The position numbers and the translations under genes are program-made. Shown here in pieces: positions 23,571 through 35,560 of a DNA stretch of 64,000 nucleotides. The notes beneath the pieces are model-generated. The model did no database searches. It saw only the letters and a list, made by a program, of their open reading frames with translations, and was not told the origin of the DNA. Location of the stretch: contig NC_072893.1 of assembly GCF_027943255.1 (NCBI RefSeq), positions 4,216,001 through 4,280,000 on the forward strand, given 5' to 3'. Position 1 is the first letter of the stretch, and every line of letters starts with the position of its first letter. The DNA comes from Anastrepha obliqua (Eukaryota > Arthropoda > Insecta > Diptera > Tephritidae).

Positions 23571-24113
23571 CGATTTGTAATAGAATAGGAAGAGCTACTT
23601 CAGAAGGGCAATGTTTCATGCTATTAAAAATATATCAACATCATGTCGACCCATCTAATCTATTTCTCCATCTCTTTCGTTTGTCAGTTTTGAAGCCAGT
23701 ATTTCTTTCATAACATACGCCTTAGAATGGGCTAAAAAGTAACTGGAAAATAATGTGGCATATTAACGGACTACTGACTACACTCTTGGTACTCACACAT
23801 CCGAATTAATTTTCTATCAATAACGTCATAAAAAGATCTTATCGTTCAAAAATTCTTATTTACCCAAAAGAGATTTTCTTGATTGTTACAATTGATTTTG
23901 GTTGAGCTACCGGGCTAAGTGGTGCCAGTTAGGAATACCCTTTACTTCCTGTTCCACCACAAAGAGATGATGCACAGAATACTCTCTGGCCTGTATCGTT
24001 TTTATCCACTCTCAAGGCATGGTTTAGTTACCATAGCTATCGGATCTTTATTTGCTGCACCACGGCTGTGCTGCTAGAAATCTAGTTTTTTTATTTATGA
24101 TCTGACTGATATA
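23571..24113. other. Non-coding, nothing recognised
   Basis: AT-rich flank between a LINE fragment and the next mariner. Confidence 0.45.
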
Positions 24114-25352
24114 CGAGGTGTGTTCGAAAAGTATCGCGAATTTTTTGTTTTTTTTTTTAATTATTTATTTATTCATTAATATCTATTTTGTCCCCTTCAA
24201 AGTAATCCCCATGAGATATTATGCACTTGTGCCAACGCTTTTTTAATCTTCGAAGCAGTTCAAAAAATCATTTTTTTATCTTGTTCAGCTCCTCCTTCGA
24301 TGCCGTCTTTATCTCGTCAATCGCAGCGTAGCGTCGTCCTTTCCTGGGTCTATTCAGTTTCGGGAACAAGAAAAAGTCAGAGGGGGCTAGATCTGGGAAA
24401 TACGGTGGCTGTGGCATCATTAATGTGTTGTTTTTGGCAAAAAAGTCGGGCACATTCAACGATGTGGGAGCAGGGGCGTTATCGGGGCGCAAGAGCCAAT
24501 TTTTGTTCTTCCACAAATCCGGGCGTTTCTGGCGGATTGCTTCACGCAAATTCCGCATAACGTGTAGGTAATATTCCTTATTGAGCGTTTTACCCTGTGG
24601 CAAGAACTCATGATGCACAACGCCTCTGAAATCGAAGAAAACGTTAAGAAAAACTTTTGCATTCTACCAAACTTGGCGCGCTTTTTTCGGTCTTGGTTCA
24701 TGCGGTAGCTTCCATTGAGATGATAGAGCTCTGGTTTCGACGTCATTACCATAAACCCACGATTCGTCACCAGTTATGACCCTCTGGAGCAAATTTGGCT
24801 CACCGCGGATGCGATCCTGCTTTTGGTCGAAATTGAGCAGTTTTGGTACGAATTTTGCGGCGACCCGTCTCATGCCCAAATCATTGAAAATAATTGAATG
24901 GCACGAACTAATCGATACGTCTAGATTCTCAGCAACTTCTCTAACGGTGATTCGACGATTGGCCAATACTGGCACGCTTATCGTCATTCACATCTTCTCG
25001 GCTTTCTGAGAACAATTTGTAGTACCACCGACAAACGTTGCTTTGGTCCAAAGTAGCTTCTCCGTATGACACAGCCCAAGTTCGGAATGCATCCGCACAC
25101 TTAATTTCGTTTTTCACACAAAATTTGATACAGGTTCTTTGATCTATCTTTTGAATAGGTGAAAATCGAAGACGAGCCGAAACACGTGGAAGCAAAGCAG
25201 CTGTCAACAATTAACTGAAAATTCAAAATGGCCGTACTCGTCGGAATGAGTGAAAGACATGAGTACCAACATATCGTCACAAAAAAATCGAAATTCGAAT
25301 ATACGTAACCTGCGGAAATTCAAAATTCGCGATACTTTTTTAATGCACCTCG
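24114..25352 (-). mobile_element. Complete but decayed mariner element
   Basis: 1239 bp. Terminal inverted repeats of 31 bp with 4 mismatches start CGAGGTG at 24114 and at 25352 (other strand) and both run into AAAGTATCGCGAATTTT. TA flanks are at 24112-24113 and 25353-25354. Transposase is on the minus strand in three frame segments. Confidence 0.94.
24268..25170 (-). pseudogene. Mariner transposase pseudogene, two frameshifts
   Basis: Segment 1 (down to about 24941): KIDQRTCIKFCVKNEIKCAD, FRTWAVSYGEATLDQSNVCR and SESREDVNDDKRA. The position where related copies start has ATT instead of ATG. Segment 2 (24987-24664): LANRRITVREVAENLDVS (helix-turn-helix), GMRRVAAKFVPKLLNFDQ and VITGDESWVYG (first Asp). 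Segment 3 (24618-24268): HHEFLPQGKTLNKEYYLHVM, KNKNWLLRPDNAPAP (second Asp kept, preceding His lost) and PPYFPDLAPSDFFLFPKL (third Asp). It stops at ASKEELNKIKK, short of the usual C-terminus. Catalytic Asp residues survive, but the two frameshifts kill it. Confidence 0.9.
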
Positions 25353-25744
25353 TATGCCACAAGATGATGGGGTTGATACTGGGGTTGGAATAAATAATTT
25401 TGCTCTTTAAAGAAGACTTTCGTAATCAAAATCTGTGGCCGCGAATGGGATCGTTGAAGGACAATAGGGTCGTGTGGAGTGGCCGGGCTCTAAAGGCTTT
25501 GAACCAATCGGAGACACAGAATTTGGTAATATTGCGGTGGAAACCATGGCATAAAGCTTTTAATAGAACGAAAGACTTAACAGTCTCGAAAAATGTGGAA
25601 GAAATGCTGTTTTCTTTGTTCAAAGTCTTTCTGCGGAACGTTCGCAAATGGCTGACGGAACGACAGAATATTATGATTCAAAAACTTAGGCACTTGAAGA
25701 GCGGCTCAATGCAAAATAAGGAATACGACACCATATAGATTGCG
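25353..25744 (+). other. Unassigned sequence with a 112-codon open frame
   Basis: The plus frame 25400-25738 begins MLFKEDFRNQNLWPRMGSLK and is basic with Trp residues. I recognise no family. It lies between a mariner and LINE relics, so decayed repeat sequence is likelier than a gene. Confidence 0.25.
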
Positions 25745-26258
25745 AAACATAATAAATATCCTAAAGCGGTGGGACAACACACTCGCCAAAGTGCTCTGCT
25801 GGCTGAGGTCTTTTTCCTTCTCTGCTACCACCATCTGGTCCCTCATCAAGTACCTTCAGAGCCGGAGCGTTTGTATCCATTCGGACGACTTGACCCAGCC
25901 AACGAAGACGCTGGATCTTTACTCGCTGCACGATGTCTATGTCGCCGTAAAGCTCATACAGCTCATTGCTCCATCGCGTACAACACCCGCTGTCGCCGAG
26001 ATGCGAAGGCCCGAAATCTTCTGCAGAATCCTTCTCTCAAACAGCCTCATTGGATGTTGTCATCGTCCAAACTTCTGAGTCATATGTTAGGATGGGCATG
26101 ATGAGAGCCTTAGTGAGTGTTAGTTTTGTTCGTAGAGAGGGAACTTTACTACTCAATCGCCTACTTAGTCCGAAGTGGCACTTATTGACAAGAGAGATTC
26201 TACTTTGGATTGCATGACTGACTGTATTATCGGTATCAATGCTTGTGTTCATACCCAA
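25745..26258 (-). pseudogene. LINE RT C-terminal relic (minus strand)
   Basis: Minus strand from about 26258: LGMNTSIDTDNTVSHAIQSR, then ISLVNKCHFGLSRRLSSKVP, SLRTKLTLTKALIMPILTYD and SEVWTMTTSNEA, the thumb/connection region of an RTE-like LINE. The following ELYELYGDIDIVQRVKIQRL is readable in another frame near 25935. Its 5' part is cut off where the plus-strand LINE begins, at about 26228. Same general family as 11440 and 57540. Confidence 0.8.
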
Positions 26259-28018
26259 GGCAGGCAAGAGCTCACATGTCTCTCCTAAGGATTTCAGGCC
26301 AATCAGTCTCTCATCTTTCTTACGGAAAACACTTGAGAGGTTGATTGACCTACACATAAGAAGCGAAATTCCAAGGGGGCGTTTGTCGTATACCAAACAT
26401 CCTTACTGCAAGGGCAGATCAGTGGAATATGCCATGTACACAATTGTTGAAGATATTGAGGAGCCTCTATATCAGAAAGAACTCGCAGTTGGCGCCTTTC
26501 TCGACATCGAAAGGGCTTTAATAACGTCCTTCCGGGGGCGATCACTAAATCTCTGGGTAAGCTGGGGGTCTGGTGCAGACCTTCCCAGATTTATGTGCAG
26601 AATGCTTCCTTTCCACCTGAAGGGGAGTAGGGGCACGCCGCAAGGCGGTGTTCTTTGGCTCTATAATACCATAATAAAGCCAATCTTGTTATATGGAGTC
26701 GTTGTCTGATGGAACTCACTGGAGAGAATGACATCAGATAAAAATCTAAAGAATGTTTAAACTACTCCTACTCTAGTGCTTAATGTAATGTTAAATGTGG
26801 CACCTGTAGACATCGCAGGCAGAATTGCAGCTGCACGTACCGCAATTAGACAGGGGGGTTTGGGCTATAGGCTCGATCTCACATATAGGCACTCAAGCAT
26901 CCTTTGAAAGTTTGAGTTCATCCCCCCGTCGATGGATCAGTGTGTACCCTCGCTTAGTCCAAGCGGAACTTTCTCCATCTATATTCCATGAAGGGAGGGG
27001 TGGACCGGGGGCAACACCTGGAACAGGACCTGGTTAATCTGTTCACGGATGCCTCGAAGTTGAACTGTAGGGTTGGAGGAGGAGTATTCTGCAAAGAGCT
27101 CCTCATCAAACTCAAATTCAGGTTACCGGATCACTACAGTGTGTTCCAAGCAGAGGTGACCGCGAGTAAAGAAGCACCTGATTGGCTGCTTACTTTCGTA
27201 ATAACTGTTAAGAAGGTAAATATTTACTCCGATAGCCAAGCTTCAATTAGGGTCCTGGGCTCTATTATGGTACTCTCGAAAGTGGTCAGGGAATGCCGGG
27301 TCTCACTTTCGATTGCATCAGAATTCTTCGACATAAGGATAATCTGAGCGCCTCGTCATAGTGACATTGTTGGAAACTGCGAAGCCGACGTGCTGGCCAG
27401 ACAAGGGACCTGTGAGATAGTGTGCCCGAAAAAGGAAAGAATCGGGATCCCCTGGACAGCCTGCGCTCTACTCCTAGAAAGATGGGCTATGCACCAACTC
27501 AGCAACTGCTGGGAAACTACAGGAACGTGTAAGATCGCGAAATCCTTCTGGCCACGTTTGGATTGGAGGCGCTCGAGGAATATTCTGAGGATGACAAAAT
27601 CTCAGTTCTCAGCCCTCTCACGGGACACTACATGCATGCCTTCATACTCGGGATTACTTCAGTTGTATGGAGGATGAGGTGGAATTATCTCAGCACCTGC
27701 TGCTTAGCTGCCCCGCTCTCGCGGGACTAAGTTTCAAGCATCTTGCTTCTCAATTCTTTTCTGCGCCTACTGACATAGCAGGTCTTGATATCAAAAATCT
27801 GATGAAATTCATCAGCAGCATAAAACGGCTAACACAGCCGCAAATTAGTCACCACTCATAGTCCGCAAATACTCAACACCCCTCTCCTTTTAGTCCTATC
27901 GTTTTCCTTCACCTCCTTTTTTTTCGCCCCATTGGCATCATAAAGGATGAAGCAAACTTCTTTTGCCCTAGTGGGCACACTTTCTGGGCAACCATTACAA
28001 CCTAATCTAACCTAACCT
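26228..28018 (+). pseudogene. LINE with RT and RNase H, RT core deleted
   Basis: Longest LINE copy here. RT N-part (26239-26709): VFIPKAGKSSHVSPKDFRPI, YCKGRSVEYAMYTIVEDIEE and LAVGAFLDIERA (first catalytic Asp of RT), then RGTPQGGVL joined directly to WLYNTIIKPILLYGVVV. The roughly 120 residues between those motifs, including YADD, are gone. RNase H (26988-27347): VNLFTDASKLNCRVGGGVFC, FQAEVTASKEA and VNIYSDSQASIRVLGS, keeping Asp, Glu and Asp. A stop then precedes the last helix, RHSDIVGNCEADVLARQGTC. The C-terminal tail continues in two more frames (27390-27677, 27667-27861) with MEDEVELSQHLLLSCPALAG. The 3' end near 28004-28016 is CTAATCTAACCTAACC. Relic of an RNase H-bearing LINE (I/LOA/R1/Jockey group). 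Confidence 0.92.
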
Positions 28019-28190
28019 TGTTCCTAGGTAAATGAAGTTTCTTACAGCCTCCAAATCATCAGTGACGTGGGGTCCGATACGTGAGTGCGCCGAATGTTGG
28101 TTTCATGACACGAGGTCCTTCGTTTTGCGCTCCCTTATAGCTTAATAGTTTCATAATCTAAGGTATAGGGCGATTTTATTTTTTAAGGTA

Positions 28191-28366
28191 ATGTGGTCTT
28201 CGTAGCCAAATGTGTTTGTTCGTGACCAACATTCGGTAGGGCCCGGGTTCGAAACTCACTATAGACGTCAAGCACCGTGTGATAGAAACGTTTTTTTTTA
28301 ATACTTTTCGCCACTTTGAAGGCACTGACAAGCCTCAGAGTGCATTTCTGCCATAAGGAAAAAAAT
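28191..28366 (+). repeat. tRNA-derived SINE, short subtype
   Basis: tRNA-like head with box A TAGCCAAATGTG (28203-28214) and box B GGTTCGAAACT (28246-28256). These are Pol III internal promoter elements about 32 bp apart. It is followed by a body segment GGCACTGACAAGCCTCAGAG then TGCATTTCTGCCAT (28321-28354), homologous to the 37122 copy, and ends in an A-rich tail. The middle part of the body is shorter than in the other copies. Confidence 0.8.
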
Positions 28367-28849
28367 AAACTATAAAAAGTAATGCGTTTTTATTGCAACT
28401 TCAAACTTACATCTTATTCCACTAAAACTTAATAAGTTATAAAACTGCATACAACAAATTTTTCTAGAAGACCAAATTAAGAATCTGTGAAATTGTAATG
28501 AAAAGTGTGTAACATTTTTTTAACTTTGGTGTCAAGCCTGAAACTAGGACTTATATGATTTTCGTTAGACAGGAAACAGTCATTTTATAAAAGAATAATG
28601 AATATTATAAAAAGAAGAAAGAATACTCAAAACACGGTGAAATGTTAATAATGATAATAATGACCCGATTTATGAAACTTAATGCAAAGCTATTGAAGTG
28701 CAAAATTTAATTGCCGATTGATCGAAAAATATATCAAAATTTCAAAAAATGAAGTATACACATTTTCGGTGGAAGATATCTTAGCAGTAAGTTAGAAATG
28801 CCTCCTTAAATTTGCAATAGAAATATGCACCATGGGGGCGAACTGCTCC
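28367..28849. other. AT-rich sequence
   Basis: No recognisable feature. Confidence 0.5.
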
Positions 28850-28962
28850 AAAACACAAAACACATAACTAATGAGCCCTGGTTTCAATCTGGTATCGCTA
28901 TGGATCGAACGTGACTATGCGTGACTATAAACCAACCAGTTCAACCTAACCTTACCCAACCT
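28850..28962 (+). repeat. LINE 3'-UTR remnant with CTAACC end
   Basis: Contains GGTATCGCTATGGATC and ends CAACCTAACCTTACCC (28946-28961). The wording matches the 3' end of the LINE at 4255-5290 (GTATCACAATGG ... CTAACCTAACC). Confidence 0.6.
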
Positions 28963-30202
28963 TTGGTGGAAACTGACGAATGTAGTTCTTATAAACGAAT
29001 TTAATTGAATAGAACACAAACGTTTGGAGGTTGCTCGAAAGGACTGTGCCATTAGTGCGGGGCAAGTTAAGGTTGCAACTTCTGATCAAGTTATGTAAAT
29101 ACTCAATGCGTTTATATGATGCATGTGCCACACTCTGTGTACTCCTTTTCTTCTCGCATACGACTATGCGCCTTTATGTGGTCGTCCACATAACCTAAGA
29201 ATTGTTAATTTACGCTTTTTGTCAAGAAAATTTGAAATATGCAAAAAATTACAACAAAAAAAAAGAACTGAAGAGTAAACTAACATAATTCCAACTTACG
29301 ACAATTCACAAAAAACTTCGACTCTCATCTAATTAGTACAATTTGATTCCCTTCACTGAGTGCTCATTCCAACGTTGACAAACCGTCAAGTTGCTGTGCA
29401 AACAACAAACGCAAAAGAATGCAACAACAGCGAAACGCTGAATTAACAACAAAAAACCGCGATAGTAAGACGCACAATGTAGAAGAACTGAAGGCAGCTG
29501 ACAGCAATGCTCAGCAACAGCAATGCAAAGCAGATGAATATGTGACAAGACGCAAAGATATGTGGGAACGTTCGCCTCCTCCGCTGGCGCGCCCGAGAAG
29601 ACGGCAAACGATGATAAGACAGCACATGCAATGAAAAAAGCATAAATTAATTTCACTTTTCCCTCAGAAGCGCGTACACACGCACACAGATACGCTCATA
29701 CTAGCACATAAGCGCCTAGAAACACACTTGCTAAAAATGTAGTTCCACATACGCCCCACGCGCCCCCTTATGGACTGACTTCAACTGAATTTTTTCTTTT
29801 TCTATATTCTCTTGCCAACTCCCGTGCAACTGGATGAAACGGGATGTGTGGGTGTTTACATGTGTTTGTGTACGCGTGCATGTGCCTTATCCACGCACCG
29901 TGAAAATATGTAAGCTGTCGCATGTTGCCGGTCTCACAGTTCAGATTTCGTGGCAAAGTGAATGCAAAGAATGCACACTGAAAAAGTGCTCAGTTTCAGG
30001 ATGCTGTTATGTGCCACTACAACATGCTCTCATCATCCTGTCTGCCCAACTTTGCTTGAGTCCGTTTTTACATTTCTTTTCTTTAGTGGTCCTGATTTTT
30101 TTTCCTCCAGATACGCAAAGAAATATTCTCTTTAGCAGCCTAAGAGCAGAGTTTTACAAATGAGCGCGCAAGAGAAAGTCACACAGAACATCTCTGCACC
30201 AA
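28963..30202. other. AT-rich, then A-rich UTR-like sequence
   Basis: Bases 29400-29640 are CAA/GCA-rich. The 71-codon plus frame there (starts MQQQRNAELTTKNRDSK) is low-complexity. No splice or promoter evidence strong enough to call a gene. Confidence 0.35.
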
Positions 30203-30649
30203 CTACAAAAGTTGGGACAGCAAAAGGAAAAAATGAAGCGAAAACCAAATCTGAGACGAATACGAAAGGAAACGTGGAAAAATGCCTTGCTCGCGAACAG
30301 CAGCGCTATCATCGCCTTCACCTTCGTCTCCGTCTTCGTTATTGTTATCGTAGCTGTTGCTTTTGGACGACACAACAAATAGGAGAAGGAGCGCTGCGGC
30401 CATAGCTAGTACTCGCAGCAGCTCCAGCGCTCGCTTACGCAGTGGCCTCAAGTTACGTTTTTTTGTCCATGTCACTGCTGCTGGGCTGCTGTTGTTAACG
30501 GTTTGTGTGCGACTTCGGCTGCGTGACTCCACCGGTGGGTGCTTTTCTTGATGATTATGGCGACGATAATGATGATTGCAATGGTTTTGATGGCGTTGAA
30601 AATGATGGCGCGACGCCTCATATCGCCCCCGACTACCCGCCGCTATCAT
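30203..30649 (-). CDS. Hypothetical 148-aa frame with signal-anchor-like segment
   Basis: Not recognised. The frame has a His/Arg-rich N-terminus, a basic patch TKKRNLRPLRKRALELLR (about residues 62-79), then a hydrophobic stretch VLAMAAALLLLFVV (about 80-93), then Ser/Asn and an acidic run NNNEDGDEGEGDD (102-114). That layout resembles a type II membrane protein start (cytosolic basic flank, single anchor, lumenal stem). However, the sequence contains ATG/CAT-type simple repeats that create His or Ile runs by themselves, an overlapping frame (30472-30621) also has a hydrophobic run, and no clear splice donor follows. It could be a first coding exon or a chance frame in a 5' leader. Confidence 0.25.
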   Translation of the reverse strand: MIAAGSRGRYEASRHHFQRHQNHCNHHYRRHNHQEKHPPVESRSRSRTQTVNNSSPAAVTWTKKRNLRPLRKRALELLRVLAMAAALLLLFVVSSKSNSYDNNNEDGDEGEGDDSAAVREQGIFPRFLSYSSQIWFSLHFFLLLSQLL

Positions 30650-33600
30650 CTACTTTGCACGCTCTCTTCACGCGGCGACTCGCACTGGACGTGCGGTTGG
30701 AGTCTGGGTTACTGTTAGCGCCACATTTCGTCTGTTGCGCTTCTTTGTTTCCTTGCGTGGAAGCTTCTTCTGCCTGCTTTGCTGCTAATTTTCTTATTAT
30801 TTCTCCTTGGACTTATTTTCGCTGGTTCACATTAATGTAGTTGTAAACTTGGGTTGTTGCTGCCATCGCTTATGGCGGCTATACTCGTTTATTCTGCCGT
30901 CTGCTACTCCTATTTTCATAGTTCATTTGATACGTTTTGGGTTGTGTGATGCAGAGCGCGGCATGGACCACCTACTGCCGCCCAGTCGGTCGCGTCTGAC
31001 TGAGAAAACTCTTGTGGCTGAGTTCTAAAGGAACACAGCAGTTGTTGTTGCGCTCGATGCTACTGTTGATGCCATGGCTGTGGTGTGGTGATAAATAACT
31101 GAAGGCCACAACGATTTGCCAAGACGATCGCCAACATCTTGGACATTTAGTTTGTGTTTAGACGTCGCCGGCTATCGCACGTTGGACATAACTGGTCGTT
31201 GGTTGAATAAAATGTGGCTGCCTGTAAGCTTTGCGACGAAATGGATTTCGATAGTTTGAGTGCGATTCGGTAGTGATTAAAAATTGTATCTTCATTTGCA
31301 ATGTTACATTGAAGTTACAAAACTAGTGAAATAATAAAAGTATTGGTCTATTTTAGGCCCTAAAATGCACCACGAGCCGACACAGGGCCCCGTTTGCTCG
31401 TAGCCATAAATTTCTTTCGTCACAAAAATAATTCATTCGGGTCTCAAATGAGGTTTTTCTATAGTCATCTGTGTAAAAGGCTTATTAATTACCATTTTGC
31501 ATTGCCGCCTCATTTGACTGAGCGAATCATGCGAACGCCTGCCGTGTAGAGTGAGTGCCGAATAAGTACTTTCCGCCAACAAAAAATAAACGCAAAAATA
31601 AAAATGAAAAAAAAAACAGACTATAAAAATGAGTCAAATAGCGAAAGGAGAAAAATTATCCTTTTTTCGGTTGGTTATTTTTAATCGAGCACTCTTTTCG
31701 CCGCACTTACTCACTCACTCACATACAAAGCCATTCGCTCGCATATCACCCAGTCTCTTCATCGACTGGCCCGACATTCGCTGGAGCTACAATCCAACTG
31801 TTAGAAAAAAAAACCACCCTACCCACCACACTGCATTCTATGCCTTGCCAACAAAAACAACGTCGTTTCCCCTTTTGAAAGTGGTCACGAAGGGCGAGAT
31901 TTTCGCCTCGATTCGCTGCGATGTGCGCGGCAATATTCGCAAGGGGATGCGCTCGCAGCAGTCGCGGGGCTTGGGCGGCGGTTGGGAGTTGGTGAACGGC
32001 GTGCACAAGTGGGGTTGTTTGCGAATTCGTATTTTTATTTGCATTTTTCTCTCATTTTTTATGTTTTTTAGTTTGTTTTGTTTTCTTCTGTTTTGTTTGC
32101 TTTTGCCTTTTCCCAACTTTTCCCTTTTTCGGCACACACAATTTTTGTTGCATAGTTCGAGTGATTTTTATTTCAACTGTTCTGTGTTCGTTCGCATACG
32201 TCGCATTCGTTTTTTCATTATTTTCAGCTTACTTTTTATCTTTTTTAAATTTTATTTTATTTTTATTTTTTTTATTTTTATTTGCATCCTTTTTTCTAGC
32301 GGCGACGATATGAGCGAGCGAGTGAGCGAGTTTGTGAGTGAGTGAGTGCGCGGCTTGACTGGGGCAGAGCGCATATGAGTAGTGGAGTATAGTGAATAGT
32401 GAGCAGCATTGGCAGGTGCGCGGAGGCGTGTGTTCAGCGGGTTGAGTAGTGAAAGGAGAAAGGATGCAGCGTCGCAGATGGATGGCTGAACGGTTGGATG
32501 AATATTGCAGACAAAGCGGCGGTCGGCTGTTTGCGGGGGTAGCAGCATGCGTGCGCGTAGTTTAAAGGGCTTGAAGGTGGTTGTTTAGATTGGTTGGTTG
32601 GATTGTATGTGCGATGAAGTGGAGTGGTGGGGTTGGTTTGTAGCGCGGCTGGTAGTTATTATTTTAATGGTCATGGTACACATCGGCGTTGCGCTGCCAC
32701 TCAGCATCATTGCCAGCTGAGCGTTAGCGCACAATATGAATCGTTTATGGAAAAAGGCAAACATTGTTTGGGTTAGAAAAAAGGAAGCGCCAATGTTTAG
32801 CGGCACTATGCGTTTAACCGTCATTGCGCTTAGTAGTACGCGCGTTGTCGCCAATCGTTAGTTTGTTTGCTTTGAAGCGCCGCTTCATATCTCGCGGCAC
32901 AAATTCGATTATCATCTTCTGGGCGATAGGTAAAAATTATAAAAAACAAACACAAAAAAACAGACAAAATATAAAAAAGTGTCGCTTAATTGCCGCATTT
33001 ACTAGGCTTAAACATAACGGGTTTAATTGTGCGCCAGGCTCTATTACTACTCGACTCGACGACGCGCACATCTTCCGTGTCCTTTCGTAACACAAAACAA
33101 AATTAACTTTGCGAAGAATCCTAAAATAGTCAACGACACGGACCGACGAGGCAACATCAACATTTATTATATTTACAACAATATTGGCCAACAACATTGG
33201 TCACAACAGCGGCAGCAACAGTGCACATTGTCAAAGAACTAAAATGTTGCTGCAGCCGTCGCCGCAGCCACTAGACGAGCCGAAGACATTTGTGCCAGTC
33301 AGCTTTCACTGAGGCAGCGACCACAACTGCTGCAGCTGCGACTGCCACTGCCACCGCCACTGTTTATACGGTTGTCGCTATGCGGCGCGGCGCAACGCTG
33401 TTCTACGACATCCACGTTGCCACTGCTGCTGCTGCTGACGTTGCTCTTGCTGCTGTCTTTGTTGTTACAGTTAGCGTGTTGATGTTGTTTAGTCCTTAGT
33501 CCCGTGTCCTGCCGTTCGGTTCACTTCAATTGAGTTCCGTTTTTTAAAATAACGTTAGTTGCTGTTTGTTGCCCGATTAGTGTGCGTGTGTTGACATTTT

Positions 33601-33899
33601 AGCGGACGTCGATGAGACAATACAAATAAACAACTAATACAAAACAGTTATATTTTTTTTAAATAAACAAAGTTTGGAAAGTAATTTAGTGCGCTGAAAC
33701 GAAGCAAAAATTGAAAAAAGAAAGGAAAGAAGGACTATGGAAAGATGTGTTTTTGAGTGTTTTTCGATTTGAGTTTTTTGCTTGTTTTGAAAACTTAAAG
33801 TTATAATTTATGAAAATTCATTAGAAAAAGGGTTAACACAAAGAAAATGTGCAATAAAAATATTTTGACGAAAACACAAATAAAAAAAAATAAATAACT
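30650..33899. other. GC-richer UTR/regulatory-like sequence
   Basis: Composition is unlike the AT-rich surroundings. Read on the minus strand, 33250-33600 is A-rich with CAGCAG/CAACAA runs (as in dipteran 5' leaders). Around 32036-32290 there is a T-rich tract on the plus strand. The long open frames here (for example 31629-32345) are driven by low-complexity T or CT runs and show no domain. No promoter could be fixed. Confidence 0.35.
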
Positions 33900-35169
33900 T
33901 TTGTGTGTTACAAATCTAATTAAATACAAAAACAAATGAAAGCAACGTTACGAATTTCGAAAATGGTTTAATTGATGGATTAACGAGGCGCGAGCCGGAC
34001 CAAATTCTTTTGAAGAACCAAGAAAGTAAGTAGATTCGTAATGAAAAGCATTTTTTAATAGTTTTTAAAATTTTTCTTTCCATAATCAGTATTTGTGGAA
34101 AGGCAGTTGAGTCAGAGCTAAAGTTAATTTTTAATCGAATAACATTTTTTATAGTTTTTAAAATTTTTGCTTTTATTATATCCATATAAGTTTTATTTTG
34201 TATATTTGGCACATTTTTATTATGAACAATACCAACTTTAGTTTTTATGCAAAGCAGTCGCTAAAATTTAAAACAAAATAAATTCTAGCGCTGAAAAATG
34301 TTTGTCAGAGTAATCAAACAAATTAGTGCGGAAAAATAGGCACAATTTATAATTAAAAAAAAAATTATGTAATATCCCAAATTATAATTTAAAAAAAATT
34401 ATAAAAAAACAGTTTTAAAATCACAAATTCTGAACATTAAAAACTTTATTAGCCTTTGTTGTACAAAACTCGCCTTGGGGCACGAGACAAATCAAATCAA
34501 ACAAATCTTGACCAAAAGACAAAAAGCTTCCTTTGTTTTTAAATTTTTGTAAAATTTTTACCGAATTTGGAACATCTGATAACACTGTGTGGCAAGAAAA
34601 AGCAAAAAAATACAGTACTATTTTCAGTTGCAGTCCTGAATTCGCTTTATTTTGTAAATTTTTACGCTCAAAAAGGCCTTATATTTATATTCAAAATATG
34701 GTTTTGCAAATGGTGCGGAAGCGCTAGTTGGATTTTGGATGAATCACCACTTTAACCAACCAACCAATCAGTGGTTTTGAAAGAAAACCCCCTACATAGG
34801 AAAATATCATAAAATATTGTTTAAGTTAAAAAAATTAAAAACAAAATATTTTTTAATTTTATTATTTAATTAAAAAAAGTTTTTATTTCATTAAAAGAAA
34901 AATATTTTTTAATTTTTCACATTTTGAACTGTAGTCTTACAGGTTTTCATTTCAACAAAGTAGCAATAAAAATTTTCAAATAAATTTTTTTTATTTTTAT
35001 TGTAAATCGTGAAGTTTTGAGTTAACCGTTAGTTAACCGTTAACTTACCAAAAAATGGTGTTTGAATATAACATGCAATTTTTGAGGTTTGTGGGAAATT
35101 TCTCCCAAAACATTTTTTTTCTTAGTTCACTAGACCTACAATTTGCTTGGCTTGAGAATTCGAGAAAAT
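33900..35169. other. Very AT-rich sequence with short direct repeats
   Basis: Includes a ~27-bp direct repeat (CATTTTTTAATAGTTTTTAA-type at about 34049 and 34142) and a GTTAACCGTTA tandem (35021-35045). No coding evidence. Confidence 0.5.
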
Positions 35170-35560
35170 GAATCGTTCCACATTTTTTTTATCATCTCGA
35201 TATTAAGACTAACTCAAGGTTTATATTTTTACCATAGTGAAGATGTCAAATGAACAAACTTTCAAAAAATTACTGCCAAAATTCTAAATCGAAGGCCGCA
35301 AGTTCACTCTTGAAGCGCGTGCTCCAATTTTTGGTACTTATAATCGTCCCACCCGACAATCCGTGCATGCTAGAGTGAATAAATTCGAGTCAAAATATCC
35401 ACTGAATCTCCATAAAATTGCCGTATCTCTATTGAACAGTGTAATTTGGCTGATAATAGGAACTGAAAAAAATGAGTTTTTCCTTGTAGCAGCGATGGAA
35501 TATTGCCAGTTAAAAAATGCTTAGGGAGCAACTTGAATTAGTTGAAAGCTAATGCCGCGT
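35170..35560 (+). pseudogene. DD41D mariner N-terminal fragment
   Basis: Reads MSNEQTFKKLLPKF, a stop, then RKFTLEARAPIFGTYNRPTR and QSVHARVNKFESKYPLNL. This corresponds to the first DNA-binding part of rosa-type transposases (compare FRSTYGVHK at 21.87 kb). The catalytic part is absent. The leading ~160 bp (35170-35330) recur at 38775-38925. Confidence 0.65.

Noticed and set aside
28203..28256. A functional tRNA gene
   Set aside because: Box A and box B are present but the sequence continues into the SINE body, and the arms do not pair well enough for a working tRNA.
31629..32345. 238-codon plus-strand frame with hydrophobic tail
   Set aside because: The hydrophobic part is translated T-rich low-complexity sequence. 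No signal peptide logic, no family motif, and overlapping minus frames are equally open.
33290..33499. Ala/Thr-rich 69-codon frame
   Set aside because: GCT/GCC repeat translation. The minus strand has leader-like composition, so this is more likely antisense to a 5' untranslated region.
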